NCBI RefSeq assembly: GCF_964340395.1
Contig: NC_135564.1
Coordinates: forward strand, 11,236,391 to 11,300,390
Length of the DNA: 64,000 bases
Reading direction: 5' to 3'
Source of the DNA: Glandiceps talaboti
Taxonomy: Eukaryota > Hemichordata > Enteropneusta > Spengelidae
Part shown: positions 25,465 to 38,532 of the stretch, piece by piece
How positions within the stretch are numbered: the first letter of the stretch is position 1
Layout: each line of letters opens with the position of its first letter
Made by a program: the position numbers and the translations under genes
Notes under the pieces: generated by a model
Told to the model about the DNA's origin: nothing
What the model saw: only the letters and a program-made list of their open reading frames with translations
The model's database searches: none

Positions 25465-25485
25465 ATACGAAGAATTGTGAGCAAG
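25465..25485 (+). CDS. 3' remnant of the split HHIP EGF exon
   Basis: Immediately right of the transposon: codons ACG AAG AAT TGT GAG CAA then G and donor GTAAAG. It reads TKNCEQ, the last-Cys end of an EGF module whose first five Cys are in 17561-17674. The exit is phase 1, the same as entry. Confidence 0.7.
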
Positions 25486-25675
25486 GTAAAGTTTGTGGTA
25501 CATTTCACATGTTTTCGTAATGTAATAGTGTAACTCACACCATGCATCTATATACAAATCAACCTTTTTTGTTGCACAGCAACAAAAAATACAAACACAA
25601 CATCATTTGTGAGATATACTATTTTGGTTTCAAAAAGAATGATTTTTCTACGAATAAATAATGAAAACCAATATC

Positions 25676-25676
<1 letters not shown>

Positions 25677-25742
<66 letters not shown>
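25677..25742. repeat. (AT)n microsatellite
   Basis: About 32 AT units in an intron between the HHIP EGF exon and the first Thr exon of the mucin part. Confidence 0.95.
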
Positions 25743-25745
<3 letters not shown>

Positions 25746-26035
25746 CATATTGTAAATTATTATGTACTGGTTCCTTTCATATAATTCATTGCAAATGCTT
25801 GATAATATGTATTGCATCCTAGTACCAAAGGAGAAGGAAACTGGCCTTGAGTTAATTCCATAATACGGCGCTCTCATGTTTCATACATAAGTCATAATAA
25901 CTATGTTATGAAATTTCACTCCTAGTTAACTACATTTGTACACATATTTATGAAGTTGACTTTTCTGTATTTTATCCATCTAAGAGGAAACAGTGCCAAC
26001 GGACACACACTACTATTTGCCTGTCCCTATCTCTC

Positions 26036-26121
<86 letters not shown>

Positions 26122-26201
26122 CGTCCGTCCGTCCGTCCGTCCGTCCGTCCGTCCGTCCGTCCGTCCGTCCGTCCGTCCGCCCGCCCGCCCGCCCGCCCGA
26201 C

Positions 26202-26253
<52 letters not shown>

Positions 26254-26275
26254 GGTCTGTCGGTCAGTCTGTCTG
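26036..26275 (+). repeat. Compound tetranucleotide array (CTGT)n(CCGT)n(CCGC)n(CTGT)n
   Basis: Runs of CTGT, then CCGT (26116-26178), then CCGC (26179-26199), then CTGT again, ending in a few GGTC variants. Blocks change by single transitions in the repeated unit. It lies 216 bases before the first Thr exon. Confidence 0.95.
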
Positions 26276-26491
26276 TATCGCTATCAAATTTCTCTCTCTC
26301 TCTCATTCAAAGTCTCTCTCTCTCTCTCATGCTCTCTATATCTCTGGCAAAGTATTTCTGAGAAGGATATAGTTATAATTGAAGAACTCCGACAATAAAC
26401 ATAATTATTATAAATTGAACCATTGATGACAATGTTGAAATGGGGACAATTTGCCGTTCAATATATTTGAACCACTTGATTTTTCATTTTC

Positions 26492-29400
26492 AGTTTTACC
26501 AACTGAGCAGCCCACAACAACGCATGAACAGACAACAACAGAAGAAATGTTGACTACTCAAACAACGACCTCAGGTATGCTATTTTGCATCATGTTTCTG
26601 TTCTCTGTGAACGTCTTTTCAATACAAAAGTCACCTGTTAATTGTTTCAATTGCGAATAAACCATCGTTTGGTTTTGTTTATTCCTTCAAAGAGGATGGG
26701 ACGCCTATCACTACTGATGAGAAAACATCCATAGAAAAGAACCAAACACAAATCGTTTTGTCTTCTACGCCACCAGGTAAGTAAGTTTTCAGCTCTCGTT
26801 TGTTTCCTGCATTAGTCAAACATGGTGGAAAATGGTATTACATTTAACCCAAATTTCTGTTACTAAATGTAGATTATTTATATTTTCATAGCTCTTACAA
26901 CCCATGATCAGGATCTAACAACTTCTGGTGGATTCACAACCAACGAATTGAATTGAATTGAATTGAAATTTATTCCACCAGAAGAAAAAATATATACACA
27001 AACTCTGAAAGCAACGGATAGAACATTTCTGGTTTGGGCCATGGAAATAGTTCGTAGGAACTAATCAATGTCCATGGACCGTACATGTAGATAATAAATA
27101 CAAATTTGGGCTGGTACGAGTTTCACAATAACAACAAAAATACAATTCTTAGTAAATAAAGAGAAGTGTTGGTGGCAAAATTAAATGGAAGCTTATAAAC
27201 GTAACGGAAAAAAAATAGTAAAATAAGAACAGGTAACAAGCAAAAGTTCTAATATACAGAAATAAAATGAAGGAAGTACATCAAAAGAAACAACAATAAT
27301 GTCGTCTTCTACACAATCAGGTAACAAAATATTATTTTCATTAAAACAGTCGGTATAACAAGTTATTCACGCGAGTCATTATCTGTTTGAGCAATAAACT
27401 GATTACAAACTAGACTTGTCATTATTGTAAAAATGACTCTTCTGTATTTGCAGCTGTTACAACTAAGAGACAATATACAACAATATCAGAGACAACCACT
27501 GAAGAAAGTACCACGTTATATGGACAGGAGTCTACTTCAATGGCAGGTAAAATGCTTATATGGTGTTTGTGTGACGAGTTCATTGAAATAGTTAAAATAT
27601 TGTAATTTAAATTGATATCATTTCGAATAACATATCTTAAAAAGAATTTGGATATACTAAAACATACAGTTCTATTGTCACAGGCACTACCACTCACTAT
27701 CAGACCACATCTGTTGAATTAACGACCAATGAAGAAATTACGTCAACACAGTCGATGATTCCGTCAACGCCTGGAGGTAACTATACAAATTTAGCAATTG
27801 TTAGTTTGCGTGTAAATCAAGCAAATTATGATCTCTGTATGCCTCTGTGCCCTATGCCCTGCGTTGTAATTAGCTATATCGCTAATACCCTTACACATCA
27901 ACCGCTATGTAATGAAGTCTACATCGACAGGAATGAACATATGTAACGAAATTTCCTCAACAAGCAATCGGGAGCGTAAATGTCATGATTGGCATTTCGA
28001 AATACAGCAAATTCTCTCACCCCAAGTAATCATATTCACCTTTCATTATTTTGTAAATATCTCCACAAGGATTGTAATACATGCAGTTTCGACATTCTTA
28101 CAGTAACATTGTAATATATTGTTAGCTACCACAAGTGAGGTCTAAAAATATGTTTGGTTGCGGTTACCCGACACCACCTAGTCTTTCATTGCCAATCCTA
28201 AACATTTGTTTATGTTAGGTATTCGAGAAAAAATAATAAAATTGCGAAAATTATGACGTTTTGCAAGAAATGGATGCTGCAACTGACATTAAGTTAAAAA
28301 GACACTATAAAGCTTTTCTGCCAACCTGTAATGGATGTACATCTGATGAGAAGAAACCAATAACACAGAGACCATATGAACAATAATGGAAAACATAACT
28401 ATCTGAACTAGATACATACATTTGTACGTATGAAAAAAATACATAAAAAAATAAAATAAAAAATCTACCCACCTTACCTATTCTAAAATTGAGCGTAATC
28501 GGAACCAGACAGTTTTTTTGTTAGGCCTGAACATAAATATTCTACCATTGTATGTAATCCACTGACACCGTCACTTTTGTGTGTTTCAAATTACAAGGCT
28601 AATACGCACATATATTCCATGAGAAACAACGTTACTTGTTGAGGTATTTATTCATCGTTGTCATCCTAAAGGACGAAAACAGTTTGAAAATGACGATTTT
28701 ATTTTATAGTTTCTACGACTCAAGAACCATCTGGGCAAATTTACCTACCCATTACATGAATTGGGCAATTTCACAGATTGGGTGTAACATATATAAATTT
28801 GATTATTTCAAAGCACTGAATTTTATAGATACACGTTTTTTTGCTTGAAATGATAGAATTGTGTGTGTTTAGGCACTTTTCGTAATACCCAGTCAAGTTC
28901 TGTCCACCACCACCACCACCACCACCACCACCGCCACCACCAGCACCAGCACCAGCACCAACACCACCATAGACAGTACATTACCACATCCAAAGGAACC
29001 TACTTCAACACCATGTACTTGACTTAGATTATTGCACTTGGTATTGTATTTCATTAGTTGTTTAGCATAGCCTTGCTTCATAATGGGTTGTATTTGTTTT
29101 GGCAACTTTGCATTTACATGTCACCCCATGAGTGTATAAACCATCGCACGCCACCACTAAAAACAAAACTACTATGTTACGATAAATGAAAAAAAGAGGT
29201 AAATGCGTGGTATGGTGTCAATAATTATTGGATATTATTTTCTCATTCATTCATTCATTCATTCATTCATTCATTCATTCATTCATTCATTCATTCATTC
29301 ATTCATTCATTCATTCATTCATTCATTCATTCATTCATTCAGTCAGTCAGTCAGTCAGTCAGTCAGTCAAAGGAACTAAAGAAAATACAGCAACACAGTG

Positions 29401-30551
29401 TAAGGCTAGTCAATTTTCTCCTACTGCAATAATAACTTTATGTATAATCCGGAAAAAAACACCTCAAGGGAGTTATCATGCTGAAAAGGAGACACTTTGT
29501 TTAAATCACTTCTATGTTCACAGGCAATAGCTTCCAGGATACAACTACAGCTGCTCTAGCTACCACTGAGGAAACTACAACTACAGCTGTTGCAACTACC
29601 ACTGGGGAGCTAACAACAACAGATGTTCTAACTACCGAAGCTACAACTACAGCAGGTCTAACTACTAAAGAGGAACCCACGACTACAACAACTGTAACTA
29701 CCACACAGGCACCTACAACTACAGCTGCTGCAAAAACCACTGGGGTCCCAACAAGAACAGACGCTCTAACTACCACTGAGGAACCTACAACTGCAGTTGC
29801 TGTAACTGCCACGGGGGAATCTACAACTACAGCTGCTGCAACTATCACTGAGGCGCAAACAACAACAACAACACGCGCTCTAACTACCACTGTCAAAGCT
29901 ACAACTACAGGTAATCTAATTACGTCAGAGGAACATGCAGCTACAGTTATTGCCACTTCATCTTACGAACCAACAACAAAAGCAGAAAATGGACAAACAC
30001 AGACGTTGGTATCTCGTACAACCCTAGGTAGTGACATACATTTTTGATTGGGCAGTCTGTGTTCATTTTTTCAAACTAATTAACTTATACACACAGGGGC
30101 AAGGGGTATGCTCCCCAGGGAGTTGAGGAAGTTATATAAATATAGCCACTGTGCTGCTATAGGGCTATGGCAGGGGTAATGATTGAACAACTCTACGATC
30201 GCGACATCCAGTGTGGAAGGTATTTGAAACCTAAGGTTTGTTCACTAATCTGATGGTCTTGGTTGGTCACATCATTTGAAACCTGTGACATAAGAATGGA
30301 TTTTAACATGACGAATTACGTTTATGAACAATCGATATCAATTTGAACGATATAACAATACAGTTGTTTGAAATATACAAAAAAGTTTCGGTATGAAAAT
30401 TAATATTTTCATTTTTAGCAGCTACAAATCAGAGGCTATCTACAAATATTGTCAAATCAACCGTCAAAGAAAGTACAACACCACAAGTAAAGACGCCTAC
30501 TTCAACGCAAGGTAAAATTACTTGTGCTTCTACTTGTCCTTACATGTATTT

Positions 30552-30589
<38 letters not shown>

Positions 30590-33500
30590 ATTTATGTTGG
30601 ATTTATTGAAGTAAGTCTGTTTGTAATCGAACACATCCTTTTTGAATCTCACTGTTCGTGTGCGAAGTCCTTAGAAATAACATTAACCGGATGTTCGACA
30701 CAGTAATTTCACCACACTTCCGGATAGTGTTATCTATATGGGTCCACGAGCGTACCTTGAGATTTACAGTAGTTGTATTGTAAATAATATTGCTCCTTAA
30801 GTTATTATGACTACATTTTTCAGCTGTTACCAGGCATGAACAAACTACTGAAATAACAACGGTTGAAGACAGTACATCGACGAATTCAGTAACGACTTCA
30901 ATACTGTCAGGTACATGTTAAACTGTACTATTTGATATTTTGAGATATATATCACTATACAAAAGTGAAGTGATGCGAATATATTCTAGGCATGTGTCGT
31001 TTATTGATGCCCTCTGTTTCTATGTCTATGTTGATTTATTTCATGTTTTATACATCATAACAAGAGCGAGCCATTTATCATTTGTAGGGCAACTGAAAAG
31101 ATCTGACACAATCAATGATATCTGCTACATCACTATTAATATAGCATGTGCCTCAGAAATTTGAACATAAAAATTGTAAACTTTTGTTGTTGCTTTGTTC
31201 ACGAAATCTGAAGAATTCTCAGGATCACAGTTAAAATCCAGAAAAAATATCTTGGGTCACCACACAAACTTTTGGATATAGAAGTTTAATGATATCATGA
31301 TTAATCAATTTTATATTCCAATATGGCCACCGGATATCTTTTTAACTGTACATGATAATGAAATAATGTTGATTATCTGGAAAAGAATGTTGTATACCCC
31401 GTAACTTTTCTTATTATTCCAAATGGAAAAGGAACTGACAAAGCTTGGAGATATTTTGGGCTTTTAGATTGCCATTAATTAAAGTGGTCCCTTTGATGTT
31501 TGTTACTTAAGATACGATCAAAGCGTCTATTTAGTTTCAGTACTGCTCATGTTCTTAAGATATGTTTTAATCGTGTTGTTCAATGCATAAGCACCTCATC
31601 ATGCCTGGATGATCCATGTAACCAAACAACAGAATATTGTGTTGAGAATCTGGAAGGGTATATGTGTAATTGTAAAGCTGGTAGAAGGAGTCTTGACGGA
31701 AAATGTGTTTGTAAGTAGCAAATAAAATAAAACACATTTACATGTTAAGTCTAAAGAGGTATATGTCATGGCAAAAAAACATGAGAATGTATTTTTTTCA
31801 GGTGCATTAGTAAAGAGACCACAGGAATGAGAAAGTGAATAAAATAACTTTACTGTGTTTTGTTCTTGGAAATGTGGAATCGACCAAGTACATGTTGTAA
31901 CTCATAAATTGCAAATACCTAAGATCGTGGGAAACGTTTGTTAGTGTACGTACATGAAGTGATTTACAGACAAAATAGGCAAACACAAGACCTTTAGTAA
32001 TCACTTGTAATCACAAGTTATTACAATTAATCGAAATACATCATGTCGTCAGGAAGAATCACTTTAAAATGCTGGTTATTGTCAAATTGCCATTTTAAAA
32101 TCGAACCTCCAATTACCAACGCTTGTAGCGAGGTTGTAAGATGTACATACGTTGAGGATATACGAGAATGGTTTTGTCAATGTTACTGTTTTACGATAAT
32201 TATAGCAGTACAGGCTGAGTTTAAACGTTTTTTGATGTGATCTTTACTGCATTTAAACAAAAGTACTGGCAGTATTCTACTTACTGAAGCACATTTAGCC
32301 ATCACTTGTAATTGACTGAACTCAAACCTGGCATTCAGGTATAACTTATAAGTGATCCTATGATATGATAGTTATACCTAAAACATCTGTACCATGCAAG
32401 CTATGGTTCAAACAATGCCAGAAGGACAATTCTACGGTCATAGAAGGCATACATCGACATACACATTATACTAGAATAGTTTAGTAGTAGAGATTTGATA
32501 TAAGTATTTTCACTTGAGTGAAAAGTTTATAAACCCAACAAGTGTTACTTTAACAAACCTCAGGGCACTATGCACATTGTCAATGTTATAAATCTGATTT
32601 AATAACGAGTGTATAACAACGTATTTTTATTTCTATCAACAGCTGTCAAAGTATTCATTGGAGAATTTAGGATCACGGCTCTTAGAAATGAAGCATACAA
32701 CTTCAGTAATGATTTATATGACCCCGCAAGTTCTGAGTACAAAATACTAGAAGAAGCTATTATTGCCTTGGTAAGCATGTCAGATGACTAATGAAAAGTA
32801 ATTCCTAGCATTTTTTATGTGTTACATTTAAATGATAATAGGGAACGCCATCGCAGGCAGAAATGATGGCATTTTTGTAAACGTTTAGCTCATGAACGAT
32901 TTTGTATCGCTTATATTACGCGTGATTAACGAGATAAACCGAATTGAAGCTTGTCCATCATCCATTGTTCAGTGAAGCTCCATGCAGTAGACATTTAATT
33001 GGACTCAGCCGATATCCATATGCAAGAACAGAACATAAATAATCATGAATGTTTATTTGAAGGACTTATTTTCTGCCTTGCCATTATAAACGATACTAAT
33101 AAAAAAAGGATTATTTTGATATTAAATCAAGTTGAATAAATTGTTATATTCTTTTCGGCAGGTAAGTGGTCTTATGGCAGAACTAAGCTCTGCGTATGTC
33201 AAGTCTGAAGTAGTCAGATTCTTGCCAGGAAGTGTAATAGCAGAGGTAGTCAATACGTTCACCGTTCAGTCTAATATCACAGCCCAAGAGGTAACGGATT
33301 ACTGTAACCAAGAGGTCAACACTGGTAGTGAACTTTTCACTAATATAACTGTAGGAGACTTTAATACTGGAGGTAATTATAAACTCGCTTTCATAAGTTT
33401 GTGTAATAGAGGCAAATGCCTTGTTGAATCGAGATGATGGAAATATAAATTATGTATGCATTCCTTTATTCCTCACATGCTACTTTGTGAGGAAAATGTT

Positions 33501-33613
33501 ATGATAGCACTGGAAAATCCATTGGCTGAAAGTACTATTACCTGACATCTGTGAAAGAAGAATATATGTCCTCAAAGGTATTAAACGTATTTGTCTCTGA
33601 ACAAATGTTACTT

Positions 33614-33678
<65 letters not shown>

Positions 33679-36600
33679 GTACTACTACTAGTCCATAAAC
33701 TTCATATAATATTACCTTGTATGTATACATTCTCACCTCTTGTCATGTTGCAGATATTAATGATACCGTGTGCATGATACCAGGCAGGCATGATTGTTCT
33801 GACACTGCTACATGTATTGACAACTCCGATGGAACTTTTACATGTGAATGTAACAGTGGATACAGGGATGAATCCACTGATGCATCTAATAGGCCTGGTA
33901 GACAATGTTCAGGTGAGGATAGATATTTTAAAACAGCACATAACACCTAAGAGACTTCTTTAACATGTGTATGGACAATTCTGAAGTTTCCTTATTATTA
34001 TAGTTATTGTATATATAAACATCAGGTGTTGGATGTGTTCGAATGTCTGGTAACAGCACTCTTTAACCAATATGCGCATCAATCAAAATATTATTAAGAA
34101 ACTGATTCAAGACTTAAATTTCTCGATGGACAAGCACAAACTCCCACAAAACCCTTTGCTCTACTCTAATCGAATGTCACTTTGATTATTCATGTTCATA
34201 CTGGTACTCTGCTTTTAACAAAACTCTCAAAAGGAAACTCCAAATTGCACAAAATAAACTTATACGGTTCATCCTTTCTATGGTGCCCAGATCACACATA
34301 GTTGCTGATCAGTTTGATGCCCTGGGTATGCTTGGATGTCAATGATAGAGTGAACCAGTTATGGCTTAACCATGCTTTCAGAATATACAATAATTCCAGC
34401 CCTGAGTATTTATCCCATCATTTTACCAATGTTTCCTCTGTTCATAATAATGGTAAAGTTGGTACAATTTTCATCAGCCAATGGTTAAAGGTGAAGCTGC
34501 TAATACGTTTAATGCTCACAACATTAAGGACTGGAACGATCTACCAGCATCAATAAAACTGATATCACAAAGAAATGCCTTCCAGTGGGGTCCATACAGT
34601 GATTCAAGATAGTGGCGGGATTAGCAAAGGTGTTTAACTACATGAAATGAGCAGGAATAACAGAAATTGGGAAAATGTGGAGGCAAAGTAACTAATAACG
34701 AATACACTCGCTGTTTTCAGTATCCCTTAGTGTACTACAGATATGATCTGACAGTTTTTTTAAACAAGTCTTTGACCTTGTGGGTTATCCAAGTGATTTA
34801 ACAGTTTGTACCGGTTTTATATGTATATCTGTTCAGTGGATAGTGTTTAATGAAATATTAAACTAAACTAAACCGTGATATATACATGATTATAATTGTA
34901 CATTTTCATATTTGCAGCTGTTACTACTGCAGAATTACCCGCTACCTCTGAGGAGATAGCAGAGGTAACTACGCTTGAGCTCGAACTTAGTTCAGGTAAA
35001 TTACAAGATAAAACTTGGATGTCATTAACATATCTAAAATGGACCCCGTCCTCAGTGTGGTATCTAGTTTATTATTTTCTTTGATGTAATCGAAAATGAT
35101 AAAGTTGACATTATCATGGAATGATTTTTCATGCTGACGTGATGATATTCCGACAACAGGTTGGAAGCTAGTCAGAATGATTAAAAAGCTACACTTTTTT
35201 CCTTCTTGGTTCGGCACATTTAACTAATTTCATGTTAAATCTTTACCTTATGCATTGTGAAGTGTTTCTACGGCGGCCCAGAGATGACAAAGGAACAATA
35301 CATTTGTGGAAGAAATAATTAAATTTCAGAGGGCAAAATATTCAGTACAAGGATAAAAAATTTCTTTCATAGGACAAAACATTATTTTTTTGGCTCGAAA
35401 TAGAAATATGAAAGCAAAAAGTTCAAATTTGTAAGACAAATTTTTTTTTTTCAAGAGCAGAAAATTTATTTGCATAACAGGATTTTTACCTTTTGAGGCT
35501 CAAACTTTTTCCCCCAAGAATAAACTTTAATACTTTGTACAAAAATGTTACACCCCAAAAACAGACTTTGAAATTACAAATCAAAACTAAATTTGAAGGT
35601 ACGAGTTACATTTAATTTCAATATGTGCAACTCTCTGCCTCTGAGGGCGCAATTTAGTTTGAACTGCACAATTTATTCTTTGGGGGTGTATAATATTAAC
35701 TATTTTGCATACAAACTCTCTCTGGACATGACAAAATTCTTTTTCACACGGCAAACTTTTTTTATTGGCGGCGGCGGCGGAAGTGAAGCTAGTTATCCCA
35801 CAATTCCTTGGACGATACCCACAGGCGCTCGTGAAGTTGCTAGCTCACAGAGAACTACGGCAATACAGAACTACGACAGTGTCAGGCTGAACAGTGAGCA
35901 ACGAAACTGATTGATGGACCTTGCCTGTCACACCACCATTCGTGGACTGAGATAATATTAGTATGGCCGAGTCTGCTGACAGTACACTATAGGAAATTCA
36001 GCGAGGGGCGTCAGCGCCAAGCTGTATCCCTACATATACCAGTCAGTATCGTAACGTAATAGACACCGGCTGGAAAGATAAACACGTCGCATGCACGATA
36101 AGAATGTCTCCCCAGTCAAACACAGTCAGTAACCAGTGATCTAGGAAACCCTGCATGGTACAATAATACTATAAGTCTACCAGTTGAAAGTTATGTGTCC
36201 CTGATCAGGACCGGAGACTGTAGTGATGTTATTACAACCTGATTTGACCTGTCATCAAAATGTTGTCAAATTGATGAATGACAGCGATATAACCTGCCAG
36301 TGTCAGTAGTATGCATGTCTGTAGCAGGGTAACGATCACAAGTTCTCAAATTCATTATCTTTCCAAAAATTACACTGACACAGCTGGTGACGTTGACGCG
36401 TCGCTGTATCGTTCATCAATTTGATAGAGTTGTGATAGCAGGTACCAGATGTAAACTGAGCGCCTCCCATAAGGGAACCACCAATTATTAAAATTAAACT
36501 AAAAAAAAACTATGGTATAAACAAATTTGTGTTGCTGAGGAGAACTATGAACTTGGTATACACCATGATAAGTTTTATTTCTGAACGATGTGTATGTGTG

Positions 36601-38323
36601 AACCATGGTTAACCTCAAATGAATCTTCGAAGAGCATGAAGTGAACTGTAAGTTCACGTAATGTGTTCAATCCGGTAACGAAGCTGAAAAAAAAGGTTTC
36701 AGTTTGAGTGACCTTTTGTAATCACGTCTATTAATAAGTAACCAATCACGTGTATAAGTAATGATAATATTTCGTAGTTTCTAAACTATCCAAGACGGCA
36801 CATGAAAGTGGTGAAACGTTTTGCATACGATGTGTTACATTCAAATTTGACAAGTAAGGCGTAATTTAGCTGAAAACCCACTCAACTTTGCAATTCAGAT
36901 GTGAATCGCTTCTATTTGCGTTTACATTGTAGGAATTGTAGGATTTGGTTCACGCCGAATTCAATGTCACAAACACAGAAGAAGAAGCCCGAAAATCACA
37001 GCAAACGCTACCTACAATATAATACAGTCGTCATGTTCGAATCATGGACGCCATCTTGCCATATTTCACTTCATGCATACGCATTTGTCTTCATTGCATT
37101 CTCTCATGGAATTGAACTTCGTAAAGGTATAACTCAATTGAAATGTAGACACTAGAGCCAAAGGGAAGATTTGAAAAATATATAGTATTTGTATACTCAC
37201 CAAACGTTTCGGATTTGGTCTGCTCGACCCGCTAATTTGGGCAGACTAGACGCAATATCATAAAACCATTGACAGCGACCGGCCGCTGAGGGCAGCCTTC
37301 CGAGTTTACTCAAATTAATATAGCGTAATTATATTAATTCATATTGTCTGAACAGTTTAAAGTACATGAACAAATGTATTTTTATTGAAATTGAAGTATG
37401 GAGTCTTAAGATATTGCTTAATTATTTGATTTCATTAATATGCAAATTTCTCTAATTAAACATTAACCGATCTGGCTCAAAACCTATTCAGATCTAGCTA
37501 TTACCCTAAAGATTTCATTACAATTGAGCCAGCCGAATTTTAGAAAATGATGACACAGACAGACAGACAGACAGACAGACAGACGGACGGACGGACGGAC
37601 GGACAGACAGACACACAGTCAGACATTCCTATTTTAATACCTCCCGTACCCTTACGGGAGGTAAAAATCAGTCAGGTCTCTAAAGACATCGGCAGAAGTT
37701 TAATACATTACTTACAGACAGGAATATATATTCAGGGCGCCTTCTATGTGTTTATAAAGTTGAATTAAAAAGGACAAAAAAACTATTACGGCAACAACAT
37801 ACAACAAAATACAAAGTTATTTTAATTTCAGAGGACAGATCATTGGCAGACGGGATGACATACAGATTTCCTGGGCCAGTTTTTAAAGCACAGTTTCGAC
37901 TTTGAGCACAAAATGTTGTGGATTTTTTGGGCTGGTGTCAGACTTTACGGCAAGGGGTGACTGGGGAGACATGGGGGGGGGGAAACAAAACCCAGAGGGT
38001 TCAAAGGGTGCCATGAAAAAATTATCTCTGGTCTGAAAGGGAGGGGGGCAAATAGTTTGTGCATAATTTGAACCAAATTAAACTTCCTGAGCGGTATATC
38101 GAATAAATTAAATAACATCTCTCTGTCCCTCCCTCCCTCCCCCTCCCATCTCTCTCTCTCTCTCTCCGTACATTCAGACAAAAATATAATTATCATTATC
38201 TGTGTGCATGCATGTCTGTCTGCCTACCTGCCTGCCTGCCTGCCTGTCTGTCTGTTTCTGTCTGTCTGTCTCTGTTTGTCTATCTGTCTCTTTCTCTCTT
38301 TCTCCCCTCTCTCTCCCTCCCCC

Positions 38324-38396
<73 letters not shown>

Positions 38397-38453
38397 GGGA
38401 CTTTTCTGACCATTCTCTCTCTCTCTCTCTCACACTCTCGGGACTTTTCTGAC

Positions 38454-38532
<79 letters not shown>

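Larger units (their letters stand above)
10506..25485 (+). pseudogene. HHIP-like secreted/ectodomain protein (folate-receptor-like + GSDH-like propeller + EGF), interrupted by transposon and frameshifted
   Basis: Starts at an ideal Kozak site (CACCATGG) with a signal peptide (LPLLLILMI), then HPQCLDYLPPY and a Cys-rich folate-receptor-like domain (to about residue 165), then the glucose/sorbosone dehydrogenase-like propeller of the HHIP/HHIPL family ([89 protein letters not shown]). Exons: 10506-11584, 13680-13991, 14747-14870, 15171-15313, 15887-15968, a 26-base microexon 16809-16834, possibly 17423-17464, and an EGF exon 17561-17674 continued at 25465-25485. HHIP binds Hedgehog ligands; HHIP-like proteins are less well defined. 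Two lesions: a frameshift at about 13751 that removes the IPxDNPF segment usual in the family (stop 13774-13776 in the original frame), and an ISL2EU transposon in the EGF exon. It may be the 5' half of the mucin gene that follows. Confidence 0.82.

Noticed and set aside
25950-26372. Overlapping Cys/Ser/Val and Thr/Asp/Arg-rich frames in all readings
   Set aside because: Translation of the CTGT/CCGT array; tetranucleotide repeats are open in several frames by nature.
36901-37155. 84-aa frame inside the foldback element (MNRFYLRLHCRNCRIW..)
   Set aside because: No recognisable domain and not preserved as a gene in any neighbour; likely chance.
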